From Pseudomonadota bacterium (GTDB lineage: Bacteria; Myxococcota_A; UBA796; GCA-2862545): a stretch of DNA of 39,950 nt. Under the pieces are notes generated by a model. The model saw nothing but the letters and a program-made list of their open reading frames with translations. It was not told the DNA's origin and made no database searches. Location: contig JAGSGY010000052.1 in assembly GCA_023954855.1 (NCBI GenBank), forward strand, positions 1 to 39,950, written 5' to 3'. Shown one piece after another: positions 33,094-39,950 of the stretch (position 1 is its first letter; each line of letters begins with the position of its first letter). The translations under genes and the position numbers were made by a program.

Positions 33094-34196
33094 CGCCGCG
33101 CCGGGTCCTTGCGGGACGGACGGCGTCGCAGCAGGCCGAGGGCCACGACCCAGAAGGCGGAGGGTGCGTTGGTCTGGCTGCAGCCGCACGCCGCTGTGTC
33201 CGCGACGGGGTCGTCGACGTCGAGGCCGAACTCGCTTGCGACGACGGGCCAGAGGTCGTCGCAGGTCTGCGCCGCATCCGAGTCAGCCGTGCAGTCTGCA
33301 GGCGTCGCCTCATCGAAGCGGACGACCTCCACCCAGTTCCAGGCGTCCGGGGCGAGGGCTTCGGTCGTGGTGATCGCCAGAGCCACGCCGCTGTCGTCGG
33401 CCGGGCATCCATACAGGCCATCCTCGCGGGCCTCTAGACACTCGAGACGCGGACCCGCGGGGCCCTCGAAGGTGGCGCCGTCATCTTCGGACCAGCGGGT
33501 GCCGAGCAGGTAGTGCACGACGTAGAGCACGTCGTGGGTGACCTCGACGTCGGCGATGGTGTCGCTCTCCTCGAGCAACACGACGGGGCCATCCGCATCG
33601 ACGCGGATCAGGGAAGAGGCCGAGCCTTGGGGCACCTTGACGTAGGCTCGCGCCTGTTCGTCGATGTGCAAGAGGCTCATGCTGCCGGACGACAGCGGCA
33701 GAGCGTGCAGAACGCCATCGAGCTCGAGTACAGGCGCGTCGCCATCGAATCCGAGGAGCGCGAAGCCGCCTTCAGGGAGCTGCGCTGCATCGCGAAGGCT
33801 GAAGTCGACCGGTTGTTCGAGGCTGAACGCGCCGCCCTCCGAGCGCCAGAGCCCCTCGGAGGTGCCGGCCCAGAGCACGTGTTCCTCATCAACGTCTCGG
33901 AAGATGCCGGTCGTCAGGCCAGTGGGTCCCGCCAGCGCATCCCAGTCGCATCCACGCTCGCTCTCGATCAGGCCGGAGGTGGTCGCCATGACCCAGCGGG
34001 TGGGGGTTCGAGCGAGCCCCGTGCTAAGCGCTTCTTCGCCGGTGATCTCCTCGCAGATCCACGCCCAGCCCTCATCCTCGGCAAGCAGGCCGTGTGAGGT
34101 GACCAAGGTCAGGTCGCCGTCCGCTCCGAACAGCACCTCGGTCGTGGTGGGCACGCCCCCGTGACCGAGGGCGAGTCCCGCGAGCAGCGCCAGCAT
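33090..34196 (-). CDS. secreted propeller-like protein with MYXO-CTERM-type tail
   Basis: 368 aa from the ATG at 34196, where a signal peptide starts (MLALLAGLALGHG). The ATG overlaps the stop of the YHYH gene (TGATG), implying coupling. The body has repeated strand patterns with BNR/propeller-like turns (EHVLWAGTSEGLWRSEGG, GTRWSEDDGATFEG), which suggests a beta-propeller. The C-terminus is a sorting tail: CGCSQTNAPSAF, a hydrophobic WVVALGLL, then RRRPSRKDPARR. Such tails are thought to direct Cys-dependent cleavage and surface anchoring in Myxococcota. No enzymatic motif is seen. Second gene of the pair with the YHYH lipoprotein. Confidence 0.75.
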   Translation of the reverse strand: MLALLAGLALGHGGVPTTTEVLFGADGDLTLVTSHGLLAEDEGWAWICEEITGEEALSTGLARTPTRWVMATTSGLIESERGCDWDALAGPTGLTTGIFRDVDEEHVLWAGTSEGLWRSEGGAFSLEQPVDFSLRDAAQLPEGGFALLGFDGDAPVLELDGVLHALPLSSGSMSLLHIDEQARAYVKVPQGSASSLIRVDADGPVVLLEESDTIADVEVTHDVLYVVHYLLGTRWSEDDGATFEGPAGPRLECLEAREDGLYGCPADDSGVALAITTTEALAPDAWNWVEVVRFDEATPADCTADSDAAQTCDDLWPVVASEFGLDVDDPVADTAACGCSQTNAPSAFWVVALGLLRRRPSRKDPARR

Positions 34197-35104
34197 CACC
34201 GGCAGGTGGTCGTCTGGTAGTAGGCGATCTCGGGGAAGAACGGGTAGTCGGGCCACTCATCGGGGCACACGTGGGTGTGGTAGCGGTTCTCGAAGTGCGT
34301 GGTGCTGCCATCGTCGATGTCGTGCAGGTGCCCGTTCTGTGCGTCGAAGTCGCCATCGTCGGGCGCTGAGCCGTCGAGCTCGGTGCAGCCGAGGACCACG
34401 GTGCCGTCGCACATCAGACCGTAGAGCTCGACATCGCCCTGGCCCGGCGTTGAGGACGTGGACCACCCCTTGTGCTGCAGGACCTCGAGCGGACCCGGGG
34501 TCTCGAAGTGGTAGTGATAGGTCGTTCCGGCGGGATGCCCCTCGTACAGGTCGAAGGTGTACTGCTCCTCCCAGAGGTCGTCTCCGGGAGCGGCCATCGC
34601 GGCGAAGATGCTGACGCCGTTGAGGGCGATGCCGACGGGACCGCCCGAGTACTCCTCGTCGCTGGTCATCATCTCGTTGTCGACGATGGCGTCGGTGATG
34701 GTGATGCCCTTGGGCGTGGGGTCATCGGGGAAGGTGAAGCTGATGTTCTGCGAGCCGAGCGTGTTTGGATTGACGCGGTGCGTGCCGCCGCGCGTGTCGA
34801 AGGCCACGTAGTTTTCGTGGTCGGTCGCGTAGTAGGCGCTTTGGTGCGGTGGCAGCCCGTCGGTGCTGACCTGCACGCCGCCGCTCGCGTTTGAGATGTC
34901 CGCACAGGCCCAGAACTCGGTGAAGAAGCTTGGCGCGTCCGATGCAATGGTCCCGCTACAGTTCGTGAGGTTCGTGGTTCCCTCGACGGGCTCGTAGGTA
35001 CTCTCGCCAGCGGTGTTGTCCGGGTCATCGGGGTCCGTTCCGGTCCCCTCGGTACACGCGGTGGCAAGCAGGGCGAGGGTCATCAGGCAAGTCAGTCGGG
35101 TCAT
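34196..35104 (-). CDS. YHYH-domain lipoprotein
   Basis: 302 aa with GGAGA before the ATG. The lipobox LLATAC makes Cys17 the lipid site, followed by a short Asp/Thr/Pro linker. The YHYH motif lies at 196-199 in GHPAGTTYHYHFE, surrounded by the family's conserved Gly and His. Other Cys (C49, C67, and the C-terminal CDG, GCTELD, VCPDEW, TTCR) suggest disulfides. The biochemical function of YHYH proteins is not established; the His pairs suggest metal binding. It is the first gene of a two-gene unit: its TGA overlaps the ATG of the propeller-like MYXO-CTERM-type protein. Confidence 0.85.
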   Translation of the reverse strand: MTRLTCLMTLALLATACTEGTGTDPDDPDNTAGESTYEPVEGTTNLTNCSGTIASDAPSFFTEFWACADISNASGGVQVSTDGLPPHQSAYYATDHENYVAFDTRGGTHRVNPNTLGSQNISFTFPDDPTPKGITITDAIVDNEMMTSDEEYSGGPVGIALNGVSIFAAMAAPGDDLWEEQYTFDLYEGHPAGTTYHYHFETPGPLEVLQHKGWSTSSTPGQGDVELYGLMCDGTVVLGCTELDGSAPDDGDFDAQNGHLHDIDDGSTTHFENRYHTHVCPDEWPDYPFFPEIAYYQTTTCR

Positions 35105-35244
35105 GAGGTCTCCTTCGACAGGGTCTCATGCGAAGGGCGTGCCAGACGCGCACGGGGCTCCCTGGGCGGGTTCGCGACTTTTGACGGGGTGACTCGTGCG
35201 GATTTTGCACGTGCGGTGTGCGGAATCCGCGTCCAAGCGTTCGC

Positions 35245-36201
35245 TCAGTCGACCGAGGACTCTGCGTCCGGCACCAGCGTGAGCAGCCCTCCGAGGGCCG
35301 AGACGGCGAGCTGCACCGCGAACAAGGCCAATGAGGCGGCTAGAGCGGCGTCGGTCGCGACCCCAACCAGTGAATACAGAGCGGCAAATGTCGCTTCGCG
35401 GACGCCGGCGCCGCCGACAGAGATCGGCAGAAACGCGGTTGCCATGGACACGGGTACGAGAACGATGGCGTCGGTGAGTGTGGCCTCTCGGACCAGGGCT
35501 TGGAGTAAGAAGAAGCCCGTCAACGCTGTGAGGAACTGGGTCCCCAGAGATGCGGCAATCGCCGCGAAGAACAGACCGGGCTGTGTGAGCGGTGGTAGGG
35601 CCGCCAAGCGGTCGCCAATGACGCGCGGGGTGTATGGGGCCACGCGTCGGGACAGCGCGATGCCTGCGACGACACACAGAGCGCTCGCCAGCACAGCGAT
35701 TGCGGCTGGGCGCATCGACTCCAGACCTTCGACCGGCCACAGGGTCATCCCGACGGACACGAGGATCATCAGCCCAATCAGGCCGCACAGGCGCTCGACC
35801 AGCGTCACGGCCAGGCCCTGAGTGGCTGCGACGCCTGGCGTGCCCTGGAATGCACGCCGAACCGCGACTCCGCGCACGACGTCGCCCCCGATGCCGCCCG
35901 GTGCCCACAGGTTGTAGAACATGCCGATGAGGTAGATGCGCGCAATCCACGAGAAGGCCGGCATCGACGCCGCCCCATAGGCGCGGAGCCGCCAGGTCCA
36001 GCGGAGTGCACCGACTCCCGCACCGAGCAGGTACGCCAGGGCCGCGAGGACGACAGCGGTCGGCGAGATCGAGCGGAGCGCTTCGACGAGTGCGCTTAGC
36101 TCGACTTTCCCGGCGAGCCACGCGAAGGCCGCAAGGGTCACCAGAACCTGTATTGCGCGCACAGCCACACGGCTTCTTGCTCTCTGCGGAGCGTCGGTCA
36201 T
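35245..36201 (-). CDS. LPG-synthase transmembrane-region / YbhN-type membrane protein
   Basis: 318 aa with about eight membrane helices. Family signatures: an early ALRWTWRLRAYG after the second helix, then FYNLWAPGGIGGDVVRGV (the conserved N-x-x-x-P-G-G-x-G-G-D motif) and FLPISVGGAGVREATFAAL (P-x-S-x-G-G-x-G-x-RE), both diagnostic of PF03706 (DUF368/LPG_synthase_TM, MprF flippase half and AglD-type proteins). The catalytic aminoacyl-transferase half of MprF is absent, so it is a flippase-like or glycolipid-synthesis protein. Single gene. It may belong functionally with the glycosylation operon at 21-23 kb. Divergent from the membrane gene at 36307. Confidence 0.87.
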   Translation of the reverse strand: MTDAPQRARSRVAVRAIQVLVTLAAFAWLAGKVELSALVEALRSISPTAVVLAALAYLLGAGVGALRWTWRLRAYGAASMPAFSWIARIYLIGMFYNLWAPGGIGGDVVRGVAVRRAFQGTPGVAATQGLAVTLVERLCGLIGLMILVSVGMTLWPVEGLESMRPAAIAVLASALCVVAGIALSRRVAPYTPRVIGDRLAALPPLTQPGLFFAAIAASLGTQFLTALTGFFLLQALVREATLTDAIVLVPVSMATAFLPISVGGAGVREATFAALYSLVGVATDAALAASLALFAVQLAVSALGGLLTLVPDAESSVD

Positions 36202-36306
36202 GGCCCAGCCTATCCCAGGCGGGCCCAGACTCGGGCTTCACGAGGCCGTCGCCACAGAGAAGTGCACAGGGGCCTTCGCTCGGACTAGTCTCGCCGGGGA
36301 GGTGCG

Positions 36307-36735
36307 ATGCGCGGCGTGTACCTATTCATTGTGCCAGCGGGTCTCGCGACCTTCTGCGCCCTCGCAGAGCGGCCTCCGTTTCCGTTGGCGCGGGACACAA
36401 TGGTGAACCTCGTCGATGGCGACTTGCTACCGGCTGCAGCCTGGTTCCTGCTCACCACGATGTTCATGGTGCCCTGGCTGTTTGTGGTGGCCGCGGGCTC
36501 GGCGGCGGCGCCGGCACCCAAGCACGGAAAGCGCCCCGATGAGTTCGACATTGACGAACCCTCCTCGGTCGGACCGCTACCGGCTGTGCTCGTCGCGCTT
36601 GGGCTCGGCTTCGGCGCCTATGGCGGATGGGGCTACTCGGACGCGATGACCGGGAATTCGACCGAGCCCTTCGTCGCTTTTGGCGTGGGCGGTGCCTTCT
36701 TGCTGTTTGGACTCGTGGGATGGGTGGTCGGATGA
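36307..36735 (+). CDS. small multi-pass membrane protein
   Basis: 142 aa; GGGGAGG lies just before the ATG. Four hydrophobic segments are predicted: residues 3-20, 42-65, 88-107 and 122-142, with a charged cytoplasmic-type loop (KHGKRPDEFDIDEPSS) between the second and third. No family recognised. The gene overlaps the next one by ATGA (stop TGA 36733-36735, start ATG 36732), so the two are co-translated and may form a complex. Confidence 0.7.
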   Translation: MRGVYLFIVPAGLATFCALAERPPFPLARDTMVNLVDGDLLPAAAWFLLTTMFMVPWLFVVAAGSAAAPAPKHGKRPDEFDIDEPSSVGPLPAVLVALGLGFGAYGGWGYSDAMTGNSTEPFVAFGVGGAFLLFGLVGWVVG

Positions 36736-36974
36736 CCGAGAAAGAAGGGAGCAAGACCACTCTGGTGGTGGGTGTGGTCGTGGTCGTTCTCGGGGCGGTG
36801 CTCTGCCTTCCGGCGCTGGCCATCGTCGTCATCGCGGCGGTGACCATCGTCGGCCAGCAGCTCGACGCGGAGTTCCAGGAGATCGAGCGCGACATGGGGG
36901 CGCTCCAGATCGAGGCCTTCGAGGTTGGTTTGGAACCTGGGTCACCGTCGATACACGAGGAACGACGCGTATAA
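36732..36974 (+). CDS. small membrane protein, coupled to upstream gene
   Basis: 80 aa. The ATG lies in the ATGA overlap with the upstream membrane gene. A short charged N-terminus (TEKEGSK), one long hydrophobic helix (about 10-40), then an acidic, probably coiled-coil segment (QQLDAEFQEIERDMG) and a tail. No family recognised. The stop codon lies inside a perfect TATAAT box (36970-36975) that seems to belong to the next gene. Confidence 0.65.
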   Translation: MTEKEGSKTTLVVGVVVVVLGAVLCLPALAIVVIAAVTIVGQQLDAEFQEIERDMGALQIEAFEVGLEPGSPSIHEERRV

Positions 36975-36975
36975 T
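36948..36975 (+). promoter_or_regulatory. putative promoter with consensus -10 for the 37061 gene
   Basis: TCGATA (36948-36953, 4 of 6 to TTGACA), 16 nt, then a perfect TATAAT (36970-36975). It overlaps the end of the preceding coding region and would give a leader of about 80 nt before the ATG at 37061, containing the hairpin at 37013-37045. Confidence 0.5.
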
Positions 36976-37012
36976 TGGCCTCGTGGGGCTGTAGCCTGTT
37001 AGGTTTTCTACA

Positions 37013-37045
37013 GGTGGTCCCCGATCACTGCGGGGAGTCCCCACC
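37013..37045 (+). promoter_or_regulatory. leader hairpin upstream of the 37061 gene
   Basis: GGTGG pairs with CCACC (5 bp), and inside it TCCCCG pairs with CGGGGA (6 bp), enclosing a 7-nt ATCACTG loop with a 4-nt GTCC bulge on the 3' side. It sits 15 nt before the ATG and next to the ribosome site GGGAGG, so it could be an RNA control element. There is no U-run, so it is not a normal terminator. Confidence 0.4.
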
Positions 37046-37060
37046 GAAGCGGGAGGACCC

Positions 37061-37264
37061 ATGGAGCCCCTTCTCACCACCTCCGTTGTGGCCTGGGCCG
37101 TCATTCGTGCCGCGTTGATTGGCCTGCCTGTGGCATTGGTCGTGCGTGCGATGCGGCCGGTGCACTTGCCTGACCACCTCTCACCCTCCCCGGAGGACGA
37201 GGTGCCGCGACAGCCCAGCGTGCGGAACCAGCTACTCAGCAGCCCGCCTTGGGTCTGTGCCTGA
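37061..37264 (+). CDS. small single-pass membrane protein
   Basis: 67 aa; GGGAGG precedes the ATG. One hydrophobic segment (residues 8-28, SVVAWAVIRAALIGLPVALVV), then a basic boundary (RAMR) and a Pro/Glu/Ser-rich cytoplasmic tail. No family recognised. It ends 48 nt before the likely GTG start of the kinase, so both may be read from the TATAAT promoter. Confidence 0.55.
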   Translation: MEPLLTTSVVAWAVIRAALIGLPVALVVRAMRPVHLPDHLSPSPEDEVPRQPSVRNQLLSSPPWVCA

Positions 37265-37312
37265 GTGGAGGTTGAATCGCGCGTAGTAGGCTCCGCGCGA
37301 GGGGAGCCAACC

Positions 37313-38875
37313 GTGAAACTCGTTCCAGGCACCGTGGTCGACCGCTACCGCGTCGAGGCAGAGCTCGGGCGTGGCGGAATGGCTCGCGTGTACTTGGTGC
37401 GGCACACGACCTTGGACACCCAGCACGCGCTCAAGGTGCTCACCCTCTCTGGCGAGGAGCTGCGGGAGCGGCTGGTCCGCGAGGGAAGGGTCCAGGCAAA
37501 GCTCGACCACCCGAACATCGTCCCCGTCCGCGACATCTTGGTGCTTCAGCAGGGCCCCGGTCTGCTCATGGACTTCATCGATGGCCTGAGTCTCGACGCT
37601 TGGCTTCGCGAGCATGACCCCGATGATGCCGTGCGCGAGCGGATCTTCACGGCGATCGTTCAAGGCGTTGGATTTGCTCACGACGAAGGGGTCGTCCATC
37701 GTGACCTGAAGCCGGGGAACGTCATGATGCAGCTGCGCCATGGTGAATGGGTGCCGCGCGTGGCCGACTTTGGCCTTGCGAAGCTGGTGTCTCCAGACGA
37801 GGGCGATGGTGTGCTTCAGTCGCGCACCGGACGTCCAATGGGAACGCCTGCATACATGGCCCCGGAGCAGGTCCGTAGCGCAAAGCATGTCGATGCACGG
37901 GCGGATGTGTTTGCGCTCGGATGCATCCTCTACGAGCTGTACTGCGGCCAGAGGGCTTTTCTGGGTAGCGACAGTCTCGAGGTCTTCAACCGCATCACCC
38001 AAGGCAGCTACCGGCCGCCGCGCGAGGCCGCCGCCGATTTGGAGCCGCGCATCGAGCAGGCGATTTTTGGGGCTCTGGCGGTGCATGTCGACGACCGCAT
38101 TCCCGACTGTGCGACCCTCCTCGCCGTGTTGCGCGGCGAACGGAGCTGGGCGGTACGCGCAGATTCGCAGGACACCTTCTTCGGCGACTTCGGGGATCCG
38201 GGGCCCGCCTCGATGCCGGCCGGTCCGCAGGGCGTCGCCCCCACACTCACCCCCGAGGTCCAAGAGCCGGAGTTGCCGTCGAGCGGCAGCCTCGCACCGG
38301 TCGATGGATCGCTGGCGCCGCCGCCACCTTCTCCGGCAACGGCCGCGAGTGGTGGAACGCCGCGGTGGTGGATTGCGCTGGTCGTCGGTGGCGCCGTGCT
38401 GGTCGCGGTGGCTCTTCTCGGAGCGGCAGGGGACCGCGTGCTTCGACCTTCGCCCGCAACGATCATTCCGCCAGCTCCGGTGGTGGCGCCGGTGACACCC
38501 GCGGTCGTCGAGCCCGTCGCACCCGCGTTGGGTGAGCCAGAGCCCGTCGAGGTCACTCCGGTCGCACAGCCGCCTGCGGTTGCCGTCCCCGTCGTGGAGC
38601 CACCCAGGCCTGCACCAAGGGCGAAGCCCGTGCCGGCCCGCAGCGCGCTGCCAGTGGGCACCGGCCGGGTCGAGGTCTCTGGTGATGCGGTGACCGTGCG
38701 CTTCCGGGGCTCGAACCGCCAGGTGTCCGAAGCGGGCGCCCTCGAGCCCGGCGCCTACGTGATCGAGGCTGCGTTTGACGATGGGCCCGCCATGCACGCG
38801 GGGAACCTCGAGCTTCGTGCGGGTGAGACCGTGCGGCTGCGCTGTAGCTCTGACACACTCATGTGCAGCCCCTGA
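37313..38875 (+). CDS. membrane Ser/Thr protein kinase with PEGA-like extracytoplasmic domain
   Basis: 520 aa from the GTG at 37313, chosen because GAGGGGAG precedes it and the kinase domain starts at once; an upstream GTG at 37265 is weaker. Hanks-type motifs are complete: glycine loop GRGGMARVY (19-27), Lys41, HRDLKPGN (129-136, catalytic D131), DFG (152-154), APE (183-185) and DVFALGCILYEL. An Ala/Pro/Ser juxtamembrane region leads to one helix (about 353-374, WIALVVGGAVLVAVALLGAA), a Pro/Val-rich stalk, and a PEGA-like C-terminal domain (about 450-520) with PGAYVIEA and RAGETVRLRC. It should phosphorylate Ser/Thr proteins in the cytoplasm in response to an envelope signal. 7 nt upstream of the exported protein at 38883. 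Confidence 0.93.
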   Translation: MKLVPGTVVDRYRVEAELGRGGMARVYLVRHTTLDTQHALKVLTLSGEELRERLVREGRVQAKLDHPNIVPVRDILVLQQGPGLLMDFIDGLSLDAWLREHDPDDAVRERIFTAIVQGVGFAHDEGVVHRDLKPGNVMMQLRHGEWVPRVADFGLAKLVSPDEGDGVLQSRTGRPMGTPAYMAPEQVRSAKHVDARADVFALGCILYELYCGQRAFLGSDSLEVFNRITQGSYRPPREAAADLEPRIEQAIFGALAVHVDDRIPDCATLLAVLRGERSWAVRADSQDTFFGDFGDPGPASMPAGPQGVAPTLTPEVQEPELPSSGSLAPVDGSLAPPPPSPATAASGGTPRWWIALVVGGAVLVAVALLGAAGDRVLRPSPATIIPPAPVVAPVTPAVVEPVAPALGEPEPVEVTPVAQPPAVAVPVVEPPRPAPRAKPVPARSALPVGTGRVEVSGDAVTVRFRGSNRQVSEAGALEPGAYVIEAAFDDGPAMHAGNLELRAGETVRLRCSSDTLMCSP

Positions 38876-38882
38876 GGACCGC

Positions 38883-39641
38883 ATGCTTGCCGCACTTTTG
38901 ATCACGCTCGCGCTGGCTGAGGCCCCCGACGAGGTCCCCGTCATCGACGTGTCCTCGTTTGCTGACGACCTGGTCGTGCTCGACGACGGCGAGGGCCATC
39001 TTGTGGCCTTCCGGGCGTCCGCACCCAGAGACCAGGTGTGGTTCGGGGATGCCGACGAGCTGTACTTGCTGCAGACCTTCAGCAGCAGCGCCAACGGCGA
39101 AGACACGTGGAGTGTGACCGCCCGCGACTTCCGCGCGTCCACGCGCATGACCTCGGTGGCCCGACGCGACGGCGAATACACCATGGACTGCGCGGGAAAC
39201 AGCAAGGCGCTGACCCCACTCTCGAGCGCGGCGGCGCTGAAGGTCGCGCGCAAAGCGACCTTCCACGAGCACCGCTGGCGACGCAATGCCGTAGGTGCCT
39301 GGCGCGATGAATGGGGGGTCTACTACTTCGTGGACCGCGCGACGGGCGATGACCACGATGTCGACCACCACGTGTACATCGGGTGGAAGGAGCAGATCCT
39401 TCGCGCGCCGCTGAAGCTGATTGCCTCGGACTCGCTGGGACGGGTGTACTCCGCCGGCAACGGGACACGCCGGCTGGTGATCACCCGAGATGAGGCCCGG
39501 TACGTACAGAGCGACGAGCGTCGGGTGCTGCATTCCCTGGATCTCATAAGCGACGGACCCTTCCTGTACACCGACCTGGGTGTGTACGGCGCCGAGCCGC
39601 ACGGGACCCCGTGTGACGTGCTTCCTCTCAAGGCGCCGTGA
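38883..39641 (+). CDS. exported protein, probable partner of the kinase
   Basis: 252 aa; GAGG lies 7 nt before the ATG at 38883, where a signal peptide starts (MLAALLITLALAEA). The stop of the kinase gene is 7 nt upstream, so the two are one operon. The body has strand-turn patterns (LVVLDDGEGHLVAF, GEDTWSVTARDF, SDSLGRVYSAGNGTRRLVIT, GPFLYTDLGVYG) suggesting a small beta-propeller or similar sheet fold. There are only two Cys (C118, C246). No family recognised. Being exported, it could interact with the PEGA-like outer domain of the kinase. Confidence 0.62.
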   Translation: MLAALLITLALAEAPDEVPVIDVSSFADDLVVLDDGEGHLVAFRASAPRDQVWFGDADELYLLQTFSSSANGEDTWSVTARDFRASTRMTSVARRDGEYTMDCAGNSKALTPLSSAAALKVARKATFHEHRWRRNAVGAWRDEWGVYYFVDRATGDDHDVDHHVYIGWKEQILRAPLKLIASDSLGRVYSAGNGTRRLVITRDEARYVQSDERRVLHSLDLISDGPFLYTDLGVYGAEPHGTPCDVLPLKAP

Positions 39642-39742
39642 GCCGAGAGGGGCCTTCGCATGCGGGCTGGGTAGGCGTGGAGCCGGAATGTCGGATAAAC
39701 TACAGGGCCCCGTCGGGGTTCCTACGCCGCCGCTGAGAGTCC

Positions 39743-39950
<208 letters not shown>

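Overview
The window is GC-rich (roughly two-thirds GC by eye) and looks chromosomal. It most likely comes from a Myxococcota (deltaproteobacterial) organism. The signs are: about ten predicted lipoproteins; Asp/Thr/Ala low-complexity linkers behind lipoboxes; MopE-type DNDCDG repeats; a Myxococcus-type disulfide repeat; two C-terminal Cys + hydrophobic + Arg-rich tails of the MYXO-CTERM kind; a Ser/Thr protein kinase with an exported C-terminus; and a class III cyclase. No rRNA, tRNA, insertion sequence, CRISPR array or replication origin was seen.

Layout. 0.06-1.5 kb: a RelA/SpoT-fold (alarmone-synthetase-like) protein with a QGNAA motif of the kind found in cargo of extracellular contractile injection systems, a small partner gene 9 nt downstream, and a truncated XRE regulator. 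1.5-2.5 kb (minus): an exported barrel-like protein and a lipoprotein. 2.6-6.9 kb: a possible WGR remnant, two Asp-linker lipoproteins, a lipoprotein serine hydrolase, and a tail-fibre-like repeat protein with three HxH motifs. 6.9-9.0 kb: an Lnt-like nitrilase fused to what looks like a catalytically dead C39 domain. 9.0-14.0 kb: a GST, a lipoprotein, a membrane adenylate cyclase, and an alkylsulfatase-like lipoprotein coupled to a GNAT acetyltransferase. 14.1-19.0 kb: two exported proteins and a 5'-truncated M20 peptidase remnant. 19.1-23.5 kb: a membrane sulfatase/phosphoglycerol-transferase-like enzyme facing a three-gene operon (GT87 - GtrA - GtrB-like GT2) that has the parts of a three-component glycosylation system. 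23.6-27.9 kb: a nucleoside phosphorylase, a tiny acidic protein, a methyltransferase, a DUF5710-like/SNF2 helicase and a SUKH (SMI1/KNR4) protein. 28.0-36.2 kb: a large beta-helix/MopE-repeat surface protein, a lipoprotein agmatine-deiminase-like enzyme, a CBS-domain protein, a coupled YHYH lipoprotein + MYXO-CTERM-type protein pair, and an LPG-synthase-type flippase. 36.3-39.95 kb: small membrane proteins, a Ser/Thr kinase with an exported partner, and a third Asp-linker lipoprotein cut off by the window edge.

The dominant theme is the cell envelope: lipoprotein maturation (Lnt-like), glycan or lipid modification (GT87/GtrA/GT2, sulfatase-like enzyme, LPG-synthase-like protein) and many secreted or anchored proteins. 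The best candidates for undescribed biology are the RelA/SpoT-QGNAA protein with its small neighbour, the Lnt-C39 fusion, and the lipid-anchored agmatine-deiminase homologue. Gene packing is tight. Several pairs share ATGA or TGATG junctions, and three convergent pairs share a single CTAG as both stop codons.
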